64,000 bases of DNA from Pseudomonas fortuita (GTDB lineage: Bacteria > Pseudomonadota > Gammaproteobacteria > Pseudomonadales > Pseudomonadaceae): assembly GCF_026898135.2 (NCBI RefSeq), contig NZ_CP114035.2, positions 909,501-973,500 of the forward strand, read 5' to 3'. Shown in pieces: positions 1 to 10,375 of this stretch (positions within the stretch are counted from its first letter, which is position 1; each line of letters starts with the position of its first letter). The notes below the pieces were generated by a model. That model had not been told where the DNA came from. It was given only the letters and a program-made list of their open reading frames with translations, and did not search any database. The position numbers and the translations under genes were made by a program.

Positions 1-3000
1 CCACCGGGGTTGGCAGTTGCACGTTGAAGCTGCCATCCGGTTGCACGGTGCCGCTCACCAGCACCTGGCCCTGGTCGTTGCGCACCTCCACAGTGGTGCC
101 TGCTTCACCCCGGCCGGAGACCGTGCGGCCATCGACGCTGATGACCAGTTGGGTGGCAGGCGCTGGCGGTGTGGTATCACCACCGTTATCAACGATCGGG
201 GCAGTGACGGTGCCGGCTGCGGAGGCATTGCCTGCGGTATCGGTGGCGGTTACCTGCAATTGCTCGCCGGCCACTTGAGGCGGGGTAAGGCCGATGCTGA
301 ACGTACCGCCGGCCCCCACCACGACGCTGCCTAGCACGGTAGTGCCGTCGGCTGCCAGCACGCGTACGGTGCTGCCGGCTTCGGCGCGCCCGGTCACCAC
401 GCTGCCATTGGCGCTGACAGCGAGTTCGCTGGGGGCGGCAGGTGCGGTGATGTCCGGCGCGGTCACTTGTACCGGCAGTGACGAAGCCCCGTTGTTGTCG
501 ATGGCGACCACGTCCAGCAATTGGCCGTTGGCCTGGGCCGGGTTGAGCACAACGGTGAAGGTGCCCTCGGCGCCGACCACGATGCTGCCCACCACCGCGC
601 CATTGGCATCCTGCACTTCCACGCGGCTGCCGACCGGCGCGGAGCCGCTGACGCTTGTGCCATCCGCAGCGACTACCAGGTCGCTCGGGCTGGCCGGCGT
701 GGGCACCAGCGGTACATCGAAGGTCAAGGCCCCGGACGCGTTGCCGCTGGCGTCGGTCTGCACCAGGCTCAGGCGCTCGCCCGGCAGCGCGGCCGGGTCC
801 AGGTCGAGCAGGAAGGTGCCGTTGGCGGTCACCGTGCCAGTGCCGATCACGGTGCCATTGACGTCGCGTACTTCAACGGTAGCACCGGCTTCGCCGCGAC
901 CGCTCAAGGTCAGGCCGCCGGTACCGACCACGATGTTGCCGACTACGGCTGGGGGCGTGGTGTCCGGCGCATCGAACTGCAATGGGGTGGAGACATTACC
1001 CGCGGCGTCCACCACTCGGATGTCGAGGACCTCGCCATTGGCTTGGGCAGGGGACAGGGTAACGCTGAAGCTGCCGTTCGGGTTGACCACGCCGCTGCCG
1101 ATCACGTTGCCCGAGGCGTCGCGCACCTGCACGGTAGCGCCAGGCTCACCGCTACCGGTCAAGGTAACGCCGCCGGCAAGCTCCAGACCGGTCGGCTGGG
1201 CGGGGGCCTGCAGGTCTGGGGTGGCCACCGTGCCCGGAGTGGAGGCATTGCCGGCGGCATCGGTCAGCACCACTTGGAGGGTACTGCCATCGTTCACCGG
1301 CGGGGCCAGGCTGACCTGGAAGGTGCCATCCGGGTTGACCGTACCGCTGGCCAGCACGTTACCTTGGGCATCGCGCACTTGCACGCTGGCGCCCGCTTCG
1401 CCACGGCCGCTCAGTTGGCCACCGGCCAGGCCGACGACCAGGTTGGTCGGCGCCTGGGGTGGCGTGGTATCGACACCGTCGATGTCTGGGGCCGTGACGC
1501 TACCGGCACTGGAGGCATTGCCGGCGGTGTCGGTGGCGGTGACTTGCAGCACTTCACCGTCCACTTGCGCGGGGCTGAGGGTAATGCTGAAACTGCCGGT
1601 GGCGCCTACCACCGCCGTACCCAGCACGGTAGTGCCATCGGCGGCCAGCACGCGCACGGTGCTGCCCGCTTCCGCGCGGCCAGTGACGACGGTACCGTTG
1701 GCGTTGATCGCAAGTTCGCTCGGGGCGGCCGGGGCGGTGATATCCGGCGCACTGATCTGCACCGGCAGGGACGATGCACCCGTGCCATCGATGGCGACCA
1801 CATCCAGCAGCTCGCCGTTGGCCTGGGCCGGGTTGAGGATGACGGTGAAGGTGCCTTCAGCGCCCACTACCACACTGCCCACCAGCGTGCCGTTGGCATC
1901 GTGGACTTCCACGCGGCTGCCGGCCGGTGCAGACCCCGTGATGCTGGTGCCATTCGCGGCCACTACCAGGTCGCTTGGGCTGGCGGGGGCAGGGGTAACG
2001 GGCACCTCGAACTGCAAGGCTTCGGACGCGTTGCCGCTCGGGTCGGTCTGTACCAGGCTCAGTGCGGCGCCCGGTTGGGCTGCCGGGTCGAGATTGACCA
2101 CAAAGGTGCCGTTGGCGCCGACCGTGGCAGTGCCGATGACGGTACCGCCGGCATCACGCACTTCAACAGTGGCACCGGCCTCGCCGCGACCGCTGAGCAC
2201 CAGGCCACCGGTACCGACCACGACATTGCTGACCGCCGCAGGCGGGGTGATGTCCGGTGCATCGAACTGCAGCGGTGCAGAGCTGTTGCCAGCGGTATCC
2301 ACCAAGCGCACGTCCAGCGCCTCGCCATTGGCCTGGGCCGGGAACAAGGTGACGCTGAAGGTGCCGTCTGCGTTGACCAGGCCGGTACCAATCACGTTGC
2401 CGGCGCTATTGCGCACCTGCACCGTGGCGCCAGGTTCGCCGCGGCCGGTGAAGGTGACGCCATCGGCCAGGGCCAGTTCGGTCGGTTGTGTCGGGGCTTG
2501 CAGGTCTGGAGAGGCGACCGAGCCCGGTTGCGAGACGTTGCCAGCGGCATCGGTGAGGGTGACTTGCAACGTGCTGCCGTCGTTCACGGCAGGGGACAAG
2601 GTTACCGCGAAGGTGCCATCCGGGCCGACAGTGCCGGTTGCCAGCACAGTGCCTGCCGCATCGCGTACCTGTACGGTGGTGCCGGCCTCGCCACGCCCGC
2701 TCAACTGGCTGCCGGCGAGGCCGATCACCAGGTTGGTCGGTGCGTCAGGTGGCGTGGTATCGCCCCCGTCGATGTCTGGCGCGGTGACCGAGCCAGCTGT
2801 CGAGGTGTTGCCTGCCGCATCGGTGGCGGTGACTTGCAGCACTTCGCCGTCGACCTGTGCCGGGTCCAGGGTGATGCTGAAGCTGCCCGTGGCGCCCACC
2901 ACCGCGCTACCCAGCACGGTGGTGCCATCGGCGGCCAGCACACGCACGGTGCTGCCCGGTTCGGCACGGCCGGTGACTACTGTGCCGTCAGCGTTGACGG

Positions 3001-6000
3001 CCAGGTCGCTCGGGGCGGCAGGTGCGGTGATGTCCGGTGCGGTGACCTGCGTTGGCAGGGACGCTACGCCAGCATCGTCGATGGCCACCACGTCCAGCAG
3101 TTCCCCATTGGCCTGGGCCGGGTCGAGGGTCACGGTGAAGCTGCCATCGGGGCTCGCCACGACACTGCCAATCAGCGTGCCGTTGGCATCATGCACTTCC
3201 ACGCGGGTGCCGCCAGGTGCCGTGCCGCTGATGCTGCTGCCGTCTTCGGCGAACACCAGGTCGCTGGGGCTTGCCGGGGCAGTGGTGACCGGCACTTCGA
3301 ACTGCAGCGCTTCGGAGGCGTTGCCGCTTGGGTCGGTCTGCACCAGGCTCAGTTGCTCACCTGGCTGCACAGCCGGGTCGAGGTTGATCAGGAAGGTGCC
3401 GTTGGCGGCTACCACACTGGTGCCGATTACGGTGCCGTTGGCATCACGCACTTCGACAGTGGCGCCGGCTTCGCCACGACCACTCAGGGCCAGGCCGCCG
3501 TTGCCGACCACGATGTTGCTGACCGCCGTCGGCGGAGTGATGTCCGGTGCATCGAACTGCAGCGGTGCAGAGCTGTTGCCGGCGGTATCCACCAGACGTA
3601 CGTCCAGTGCTTCGCCGTTGGCCTGTGCGGGGTTCAGGGTCAAGCTGAACAGACCATCGGCGCCGACTACACCCGTGCCGATGAGGTTGCCACCGGCATC
3701 ACGCACCTGCACGGTAGCGCCCGGTTCGCCGCGACCGGTGAAGGTCACGCCGTCAGCCAAGGCCAGCTCGGTAGGCTGGGCAGGGGCCTGCAGGTCTGGC
3801 GAGGTGACCGAAGCGGGTGGCGAGACATTGCCAGCGGCATCGGTCAGGGTCACTTGCAGGGCGCTGCCGTCGTTCACGGCAGGGGTCAGGGTAACTGCAA
3901 AGCTGCCATCGGTGCCGACAGTGCCGGTGGCCAGCACAGTACCTGCCGCATCGCGTACCTGCACAGTGGTGCCAGGCTCGCCGCGCCCGCTAAGCTGGCT
4001 ACCGGCCAGGCCGATTACCAGGTCGGTCGGGGCTACCGGTGGCGTGGTATCGACACCGTCGATGTCCGGTGCGGTAACCACGCTGGTGGGCGATGTGTTG
4101 CCGGCGGCATCTGTTGCGGTGGCTTGCAGCACTTCACCATCGACTTGTGGCGGCGCGAGGTTGATGCTGAACACGCCGGTCGGGCCGACCACGGCCGTAC
4201 CCAGCTCGGTGCCATCGGCGGCAACGATACGCACAGTGCTGCCCGGCTCGGCACGGCCGGTGATGACGCTGCCGTCAGCGCTGACGGCCAGTTCGGTCGG
4301 TGCGGCCGGCGCGGTGATGTCCGGCGCGGTGATCTGCGCAGGTAGTGAGGAAACGCCACTGTCATCAATGGCGACCACATCCAGCAGTTCGCCGTTGGCC
4401 TGGGCCGGGCTCAGCTCGATGCTGAAGGTGCCGTCGGCATTGGCGATGGCGCTGCCGATCAGGGTGCCATTGGCGTCATGAACCTCCACGCGCGTCCCTG
4501 CAGGGGCGGAGCCGGTGAGGGTGGTGCCGTCGGCATCGACGGCCAGATTGCTCGGGCTGTCCGGCGCGGTGCTCAGCGGTACGTTGTACTCCACTGCCAC
4601 GGAAGCGTTGCCGCTTGTGTCAGTCTGCACCAGGCTCAGCTGTTCGCCAGGCTGCGCAGCTGGGCTGAGGTCGATCAGGAAGGTACCGTTGGCAGCGACT
4701 ACGCCAGTGCCGATCACGCTGCCGTTGGCATCGCGCACTTCGACCGTGGCGCCCGGTTCGCCACGACCGCTCAGGGCCGCGCCACCCGCACCGACCAGGA
4801 TGTCGGTTACGGCATTGGGCGGGGTGATGTCCGGGGCTGTGAATTCCAGTGGTATCGAACTGTTGCCGGCCGCGTCCACCAGGCGTACGTCCAGTGTTTC
4901 GCCGTTGGCTTGCGCAGGGTTCAGGGTCAGGCTGAACAGGCCATCGGTGCCGACTACACCCGTGCCGATGATGTTGCCTGCGGCATCACGCACTTGCACC
5001 GTGGTGCCCGCTTCGCCACGGCCGCTCAGTTGGCTGCCGGCCAGGCCGATTACCAGATTGGTAGGGGCTTCAGGCGGTGTGGTATCCACACCGTCGATAT
5101 CCGGTGCAGTGACGGAGCTGGCCACGGACGTGTTGCCAGCAGCATCAGTCGCAGTGGTTTGCAGGACTTCACCGTCTACCTGTGGCGGAGCAAGGTTGAT
5201 GCTGAACACGCCGGTCGGGCCGACCACGGCCGTACCCAGTTCGGTGCCGTCGGCGCCAACGATCCGCACAGTGCTGCCGGGTTCGGCACGGCCGGTGATG
5301 ACGCTGCCGTCAGCGCTGACGGCCAGTTCGGTCGGTGCGGCCGGCGCGGTGATGTCCGGCGCGGTGATCTGTGCGGGCAACGAGGAAACGCCACTGTCAT
5401 CGATGGCGACCACATCCAGCAGTTCGCCGTTGGCCTGGGCCGGGCTCAGCTCGATGCTGAAGGTGCCATCGGCATTGGCGATGGCGCTACCGATCAGCGT
5501 GCCGTTGGCGTCATGCACCTCCACGCGAGTACCCGCAGGGGCGGAGCCGGTGAGGGTGGTGCCGTCGGCATCAATGACCAGGTTGCTTGGGCTAGTCGGC
5601 GCCGTGGTCAGCGGTACGTCGTATTCGAGGGCAGCGGAAGCGTTGCCGCTTGGGTCGGTCTGCACCAGGCTCAGTTGCTCACCTGGCTGCACAGCCGGGT
5701 CGAGGTTGATCAGGAAGGTGCCGTTGGCACCGACCACAGCGGTACCGATCACGGTGCCGTTGGCATCGCGCACCTCGACGGTGGCGCCCGGTTCGCCGCG
5801 GCCGCTCAGGGCCAGGCCATCAGGGCCGACCACGATATTGCTTACTGCGCCAGGTGGCGTGATATCCGGGGCATCGAACTGAAGCGGTGCAGAGGTGTTG
5901 CCGGCGGCATCCGCCAGGCGCACATCCAAGGCTTCGCCGTTGGCCTGTGCAGGGTTCAGGGTCAAGCTGAACAGGCCATCGGCGCCCACAGTACCAGTGC

Positions 6001-9000
6001 CGATGAGAGTGCCTGCGGCATCACGCACCTGCACGGTAGCGCCCGGTTCGCCGCGACCGGTGAGGGTCACGCCGTCAGCCAGGGCCAGCTCGGTAGGCTG
6101 GGCAGGGGCCTGCAGGTCTGGCGAGATGACCGAAGCGGGTGGCGAGACATTGCCAGCGGCATCGGTCAGGGTCACTTGCAGAGCGCTGCCGTCTTTCACG
6201 GCAGGGCTCAAGGACATCACAAAGGTGCCATCCGGGCCGACGGTTCCTGTAGCAAGCAGATTACCCGCTGCGTCACGCACCTGCACGGTGGTGCCGGCTT
6301 CGCCACGGCCGCTCAGCTGGCTGCCGGCCAGGCCGATGACCAAGTTGGTCGGGGCTTCAGGCGGCGTGGTGTCGCCCCCGTCGATATCCGGCGCAGTGAC
6401 CGCGCTGGCTACGGATGTATTGCCAGCGGCATCGGTCGCGGTGGCTTGCAGGACTTCGCCGTCAACCTGTGGGGGGTTGAGGTTGATGCTGAACACGCCG
6501 GTTGGGCCGACTACAGCCGTGCCCAGTTCGGTGCCATCGGCAGCAACGATACGCACAGTGCTGCCGGGTTCGGCACGGCCGGTGATGACGCTGCCGTCAG
6601 CGCTGACGGCCAGTTCGGTCGGTGCGGCCGGCGCGGTGATGTCCGGCGCGGTGATCTGTGCGGGCAACGAGGAAATGCCACTGTCATCGATGGCGACCAC
6701 GTCCAGCAGTTCGCCGTTGGCCTGGGCCGGGCTCAGCTCGATGCTGAAGGTGCCATCGGCATTGGCGATGGCGCTACCGATCAGTGTGCCGTTGGCGTCA
6801 TGCACCTCCACGCGAGTACCCGCAGGGGCGGAGCCGGTGAGGGTGGTGCCGTCGGCATCGATGGCCAGGTTGCTTGGGCTAGTCGGCGCGGTGGTCAGCG
6901 GTACGTCGTACTCCACTGCCACGGAAGCGTTGCCGCTTGGGTCGGTCTGCACCAGGCTCAGTTGCTCACCTGGCTGCACAGCCGGGTCGAGGTTGATCAG
7001 GAAGGTGCCGTTGGCACCGACCACACCGGTACCGATCACGGTGCCGTTGGCATCGCGTACTTCGACAGTGGCGCCCGGCTCGCCACGGCCACTCAGGGCC
7101 AGGCCATCAGGGCCGACCACGATATTGCTTACTGCGCCAGGTGGCGTGATATCCGGGGCATCGAACTGAAGCGGTGCAGAGGTGTTGCCGGCGGCATCCG
7201 CCAGGCGCACATCCAAGGCTTCGCCGTTGGCCTGTGCAGGGTTCAGGGTCAAGCTGAACAGGCCATCGGCGCCCACAGTGCCAGTGCCGATGAGAGTGCC
7301 TGCGGCATCACGCACCTGCACGGTAGCGCCCGGTTCGCCGCGACCGGTGAGGGTCACGCCGTCAGCCAGGGCCAGCTCGGTAGGCTGGGCAGGGGCCTGC
7401 AGGTCTGGCGAGATGACCGAAGCGGGTGGCGAGACATTGCCAGCGGCATCGGTCAGGGTCACTTGCAGAGCGCTGCCGTCTTTCACGGCAGGGCTCAAGG
7501 ACATCACAAAGGTGCCATCCGGGCCGACGGTTCCTGTAGCCAGCAGATTACCCGCTGCGTCACGCACCTGCACGGTGGTGCCGGCTTCGCCACGGCCGCT
7601 CAGTTGGCTGCCGGCCAGGCCGATGACCAAGTTGGTCGGGGCTTCAGGCGGCGTGGTGTCGCCCCCGTCGATATCCGGCGCAGTGACCGCGCTGGCTACG
7701 GATGTATTGCCAGCGGCATCGGTCGCGGTGGCTTGCAGGACTTCGCCGTCAACCTGTGGGGGGTTGAGGTTGATGCTGAACACGCCGGTTGGGCCGACTA
7801 CAGCCGTGCCCAGTTCGGTGCCATCGGCAGCAACGATACGCACAGTGCTGCCGGGTTCGGCACGGCCGGTGATGACGCTGCCGTCAGCGCTGACGGCCAG
7901 TTCGGTCGGTGCGGCCGGCGCGGTGATGTCCGGCGCGGTGATCTGTGCGGGCAACGAGGAAACGCCACTGTCATCGATGGCGACCACATCCAGCAGTTCG
8001 CCGTTGGCCTGGGCCGGGCTCAGCTCGATGCTGAAGGTGCCATCGGCATTGGCGATGGCGCTGCCGATCAGGGTGCCGTTGGCGTCACGCACCTCCACGC
8101 GCGTCCCCGCAGGGGCGGAACCAGTGAGGGTGGTGCCGTCGGCATCGACGGCCAGATTGCTCGGGCTGTCCGGCGCGGTGGTCAGCGGTACGTCGTACTC
8201 AACTGCCACGGAAGCGTTGCCGCTTGGGTCGGTCTGCACCAGGCTCAGTTGCTCACCTGGCTGCACAGCCGGGTCGAGGTTGATCAGGAAGGTGCCGTTG
8301 GCACCGACCACAGCGGTACCGATCACGGTGCCGTTGGCATCGCGCACCTCGACAGTGGCGCCCGGTTCGCCGCGGCCGCTCAGGGCCAGGCCATCAGGGC
8401 CGACCACGATATTGCTTACTGCGTCAGGTGGCGTGATATCCGGGGCATCGAACTGCAGCGGCGCCGAGGTGTTGCCGGCGGCATCCACCAGGCGCACATC
8501 CAAGGCTTCGCCGTTGGCCTGCGCAGGGTTCAGGGTCAAGCTGAACAGACCATCGGCGCCGACTACACCCGTGCCGATGAGGTTGCCACCGGCATCACGC
8601 ACCTGCACGGTAGCGCCCGGTTCGCCGCGACCGGTGAAGGTCACGCCGTCGGCCAGGGCCAGGTCAGTTGGTTGAGCCGGCGGCAGCAGGTCGGCTGAGG
8701 TGACCGAGCTCGGCTGGGACACGTTGCCAGCAGCGTCGGTCAGGGTCACTTGCAGGGCACTGCCGTCGTTCACGGCAGGGGCCAGGGCGATGACGAAGGT
8801 GCCATCCGCACCAACGGTACCCGTCGCGATGATGTTGCCTGCGGCATCACGCACTTGCACGGTGGTGCCGGCTTCGCCACGGCCGCTCAGCTGGCTGCCG
8901 GCCAGGCCGATGACCAAGTTGGTCGGGGCCTCAGGCGGCGTGGTGTCGCCCCCGTCGATATCCGGCGCAGTGACCGCGCTGGCTACGGATGTATTGCCAG

Positions 9001-10186
9001 CGGCATCGGTCGCGGTGGCTTGCAGGACTTCGCCGTCAACCTGCGGTGGGTTGAGGTTGATGCTGAACACGCCGGTTGGGCCGACTACAGCCGTGCCCAG
9101 TTCGGTGCCATCGGCAGCCACGATCCGCACAGTGCTGCCCGGTTCGGCACGGCCGGTCAGGACGGTGCCATCCGCGCTGACGGCCAGCTCGGTCGGGGCA
9201 CCCGGGGCGGTGATGTCCGGGGCTGTGAATTCCAGTGGTATCGAACTGTTGCCAGCGGCATCGACCTGGCGGATGTCCAGTACCTCGCCATTGGCCTGGG
9301 CGGGCGAAAGGGTGAGGCTGAAGGTACCGTCGGCGTTCACCAGGCCGCTGCCGATGAGGTTGCCGGCGGCATCGCGCACCTGCACGGTGGCGCCGGGTTC
9401 GCCGCGACCGGTAAGGTTGGCGCCCTGTTCATTGATCGCGAGGTCGGTCGGTGCCAGTGGCGCGGTTGCGTCCGGGGCGGTGACGGTGCCTGGCGCCGAG
9501 ACATTTCCGGCGCCATCGGTCAGGGTGACTTCAAGGTTCTCGCTGTTGACCTGCGGCGGGTTCAACGTCACGTTGAAGCTGCCGTCGGCACCCACGGTGC
9601 CGCTGCCGATCAGGTTGCCAGCGGCATCGCGGATGTTAACCGTGGTGCCCGCTTCACCGCGGCCGCTCAGGCGCAGGCCATCCGGCGACACCAGCAGGTC
9701 GATAGGCGTGGCCGGTGCGGCGGTGTCGGGGTCGGAACCGCCGCTGCTGCCACCGCCGCCGTTGTTTGCCGCTGCCGCTGCGCCGCCCACGCCGAGCAGG
9801 CTGAGCCCGGCAATCGCCCAGGTCGGCATGGCACTGCCGGCGGTGCCGATACCCGCTACCAGTTCGTCCAGCGAGGCCACGTCTTCGAAGGTAAAGCCGG
9901 TGAACGCTGCCGCATCGTACTGGGCATGCCACAGGGTGCCGTCTTCGCCGACGAAGACCATGTCGCTGCCGACCCCGGCCTGGTCCACGGCGAAGAAGTT
10001 GCCGATGGTGACCTTTTCACCCGACTTGAGGGTGACGATCAGGTCCTGCCCGCGCTGGGTAACGGTAGCCACCTTGTCGGGAGATACCGGCATCTGCACG
10101 ACGCCTGGCCCTTTGAGATTGATATTGCCCCAGGCGCTCTGCGTGGCGACTTCGGATTGCTTATCGGCGACGACGATGTTGTCCAT
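1..10186 (-). CDS. lapF: Giant LapF-type surface adhesin (5' part; C-terminus beyond window)
   Basis: Cell-surface adhesin expected to be exported by a type I secretion system and to act in cell-cell contact in biofilms. The ATG at 10186 follows a good AGGGAG site. About 3,395 codons are present and the gene runs off the left edge. Residues 1-150 have no signal peptide and resemble the BapA prefix-like domain: an IVVADKQ start, a beta-rich block with the motif GEKVTIGNFF, then a Gly/Ala/Asn-rich linker (GGAAAAANNGGGG). After that come about 38 Ig-like repeats of about 86 residues carrying motifs such as GRGEPGATVQVRDAAGN and TLTDAAGN. Translating the first ~250 codons by hand gave no stop; the rest was only spot-checked. 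LapF of P. putida is the expected identity from architecture and from the downstream norR-hmp neighbours. The cognate exporter genes are not in the window. The antisense strand carries very long spurious frames. Confidence 0.9.
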   Translation of the reverse strand, partial: MDNIVVADKQSEVATQSAWGNINLKGPGVVQMPVSPDKVATVTQRGQDLIVTLKSGEKVTIGNFFAVDQAGVGSDMVFVGEDGTLWHAQYDAAAFTGFTFEDVASLDELVAGIGTAGSAMPTWAIAGLSLLGVGGAAAAANNGGGGSSGGSDPDTAAPATPIDLLVSPDGLRLSGRGEAGTTVNIRDAAGNLIGSGTVGADGSFNVTLNPPQVNSENLEVTLTDGAGNVSAPGTVTAPDATAPLAPTDLAINEQGANLTGRGEPGATVQVRDAAGNLIGSGLVNADGTFSLTLSPAQANGEVLDIRQVDAAGNSSIPLEFTAPDITAPGAPTELAVSADGTVLTGRAEPGSTVRIVAADGTELGTAVVGPTGVFSINLNPPQVDGEVLQATATDAAGNTSVASAVTAPDIDGGDTTPPEAPTNLVIGLAGSQLSGRGEAGTTVQVRDAAGNIIATGTVGADGTFVIALAPAVNDGSALQVTLTDAAGNVSQPSSVTSADLLPPAQPTDLALADGVTFTGRGEPGATVQVRDAGGNLIGTGVVGADGLFSLTLNPAQANGEALDVRLVDAAGNTSAPLQFDAPDITPPDAVSNIVVGPDGLALSGRGEPGATVEVRDANGTVIGTAVVGANGTFLINLDPAVQPGEQLSLVQTDPSGNASVAVEYDVPLTTAPDSPSNLAVDADGTTLTGSAPAGTRVEVRDANGTLIGSAIANADGTFSIELSPAQANGELLDVVAIDDSGVSSLPAQITAPDITAPAAPTELAVSADGSVITGRAEPGSTVRIVAADGTELGTAVVGPTGVFSINLNPPQVDGEVLQATATDAAGNTSVASAVTAPDIDGGDTTPPEAPTNLVIGLAGSQLSGRGEAGTTVQVRDAAGNLLATGTVGPDGTFVMSLSPAVKDGSALQVTLTDAAGNVSPPASVISPDLQAPAQPTELALADGVTLTGRGEPGATVQVRDAAGTLIGTGTVGADGLFSLTLNPAQANGEALDVRLADAAGNTSAPLQFDAPDITPPGAVSNIVVGPDGLALSGRGEPGATVEVRDANGTVIGTGVVGANGTFLINLDPAVQPGEQLSLVQTDPSGNASVAVEYDVPLTTAPTSPSNLAIDADGTTLTGSAPAGTRVEVHDANGTLIGSAIANADGTFSIELSPAQANGELLDVVAIDDSGISSLPAQITAPDITAPAAPTELAVSADGSVITGRAEPGSTVRIVAADGTELGTAVVGPTGVFSINLNPPQVDGEVLQATATDAAGNTSVASAVTAPDIDGGDTTPPEAPTNLVIGLAGSQLSGRGEAGTTVQVRDAAGNLLATGTVGPDGTFVMSLSPAVKDGSALQVTLTDAAGNVSPPASVISPDLQAPAQPTELALADGVTLTGRGEPGATVQVRDAAGTLIGTGTVGADGLFSLTLNPAQANGEALDVRLADAAGNTSAPLQFDAPDITPPGAVSNIVVGPDGLALSGRGEPGATVEVRDANGTVIGTAVVGANGTFLINLDPAVQPGEQLSLVQTDPSGNASAALEYDVPLTTAPTSPSNLVIDADGTTLTGSAPAGTRVEVHDANGTLIGSAIANADGTFSIELSPAQANGELLDVVAIDDSGVSSLPAQITAPDITAPAAPTELAVSADGSVITGRAEPGSTVRIVGADGTELGTAVVGPTGVFSINLAPPQVDGEVLQTTATDAAGNTSVASSVTAPDIDGVDTTPPEAPTNLVIGLAGSQLSGRGEAGTTVQVRDAAGNIIGTGVVGTDGLFSLTLNPAQANGETLDVRLVDAAGNSSIPLEFTAPDITPPNAVTDILVGAGGAALSGRGEPGATVEVRDANGSVIGTGVVAANGTFLIDLSPAAQPGEQLSLVQTDTSGNASVAVEYNVPLSTAPDSPSNLAVDADGTTLTGSAPAGTRVEVHDANGTLIGSAIANADGTFSIELSPAQANGELLDVVAIDDSGVSSLPAQITAPDITAPAAPTELAVSADGSVITGRAEPGSTVRIVAADGTELGTAVVGPTGVFSINLAPPQVDGEVLQATATDAAGNTSPTSVVTAPDIDGVDTTPPVAPTDLVIGLAGSQLSGRGEPGTTVQVRDAAGTVLATGTVGTDGSFAVTLTPAVNDGSALQVTLTDAAGNVSPPASVTSPDLQAPAQPTELALADGVTFTGRGEPGATVQVRDAGGNLIGTGVVGADGLFSLTLNPAQANGEALDVRLVDTAGNSSAPLQFDAPDITPPTAVSNIVVGNGGLALSGRGEAGATVEVRDANGTVIGTSVVAANGTFLINLDPAVQPGEQLSLVQTDPSGNASEALQFEVPVTTAPASPSDLVFAEDGSSISGTAPGGTRVEVHDANGTLIGSVVASPDGSFTVTLDPAQANGELLDVVAIDDAGVASLPTQVTAPDITAPAAPSDLAVNADGTVVTGRAEPGSTVRVLAADGTTVLGSAVVGATGSFSITLDPAQVDGEVLQVTATDAAGNTSTAGSVTAPDIDGGDTTPPDAPTNLVIGLAGSQLSGRGEAGTTVQVRDAAGTVLATGTVGPDGTFAVTLSPAVNDGSTLQVTLTDAAGNVSQPGSVASPDLQAPTQPTELALADGVTFTGRGEPGATVQVRNSAGNVIGTGLVNADGTFSVTLFPAQANGEALDVRLVDTAGNSSAPLQFDAPDITPPAAVSNVVVGTGGLVLSGRGEAGATVEVRDAGGTVIGTATVGANGTFVVNLDPAAQPGAALSLVQTDPSGNASEALQFEVPVTPAPASPSDLVVAANGTSITGSAPAGSRVEVHDANGTLVGSVVVGAEGTFTVILNPAQANGELLDVVAIDGTGASSLPVQISAPDITAPAAPSELAINANGTVVTGRAEAGSTVRVLAADGTTVLGTAVVGATGSFSITLSPAQVDGEVLQVTATDTAGNASSAGSVTAPDIDGVDTTPPQAPTNLVVGLAGGQLSGRGEAGASVQVRDAQGNVLASGTVNPDGTFQVSLAPPVNDGSTLQVVLTDAAGNASTPGTVATPDLQAPAQPTGLELAGGVTLTGSGEPGATVQVRDASGNVIGSGVVNPNGSFSVTLSPAQANGEVLDIRVVDAAGNVSTPLQFDAPDTTPPAVVGNIVVGTGGLTLSGRGEAGATVEVRDVNGTVIGTGTVTANGTFLLDLDPAALPGERLSLVQTDASGNASGALTFDVPLVPTPASPSDLVVAADGTSVSGSAPVGSRVEVQDANGAVVGSIVVGAEGTFTVVLNPAQANGQLLDVVAIDNNGASSLPVQVTAPDITAPAAPSELAVSANGSVVTGRAEAGSTVRVLAADGTTVLGSVVVGAGGTFSIGLTPPQVAGEQLQVTATDTAGNASAAGTVTAPIVDNGGDTTPPAPATQLVISVDGRTVSGRGEAGTTVEVRNDQGQVLVSGTVQPDGSFNVQLPTPV
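160..9740 (-). repeat. Five-unit higher-order tandem repeat array in lapF
   Basis: About 38 tandem units of roughly 258 bp (86 codons) encode the Ig-like domains. The units fall into five recognisable classes by their inter-domain linkers, which recur in a fixed order. Equivalent points of class 4 lie at 1219, 2509, 3799, 6121 and 7408, giving spacings of 1290, 1290, 2322 (nine units) and 1287 bp. The expected class-4 unit near 5085 is absent: there a class-3 unit is followed directly by class 5. The copies at about 5887-7173 and 7174-8460 are nearly identical over long stretches. The promoter-proximal three units (about 9000-9740) are more divergent. Confidence 0.85.
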
Positions 10187-10375
10187 GGATGCTCCCTGCT
10201 GGTATCCGGATCCCCCGGCCCGACTGTTCGGGCCACAACCGGCGTAACACACCCTTTCAGGGTTGTTAGGCGCAGTCTCGACCAGGCAGTCGAAAAACGG
10301 GTGGTTAGGGAGATATAGCAGCCGGGCAGGAAGCAACCAGATGGCTTTCTGGGTTAATCCTTTTGTAGGTGAACC
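10187..10375 (-). promoter_or_regulatory. lapF upstream region with candidate -10 at 10311-10320
   Basis: This gap separates the end of norR from the start of lapF, both on the minus strand. Read on the minus strand, 10320-10311 is TGCTATATCT, which resembles an extended -10 of the RpoS type (consensus CTATACT). No convincing -35 accompanies it. LapF expression is known to depend on RpoS in P. putida, so the assignment is plausible but rests on one hexamer. Confidence 0.35.

Noticed and set aside
294..8698. Two antisense frames of 1,395 and 1,406 codons (294-4481 and 4478-8698) plus other long plus-strand frames over lapF
   Set aside because: They mirror the repetitive GC-rich lapF codons, have highly repetitive low-complexity products and no RBS. 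The minus frame has the proper start, RBS and recognised domains.
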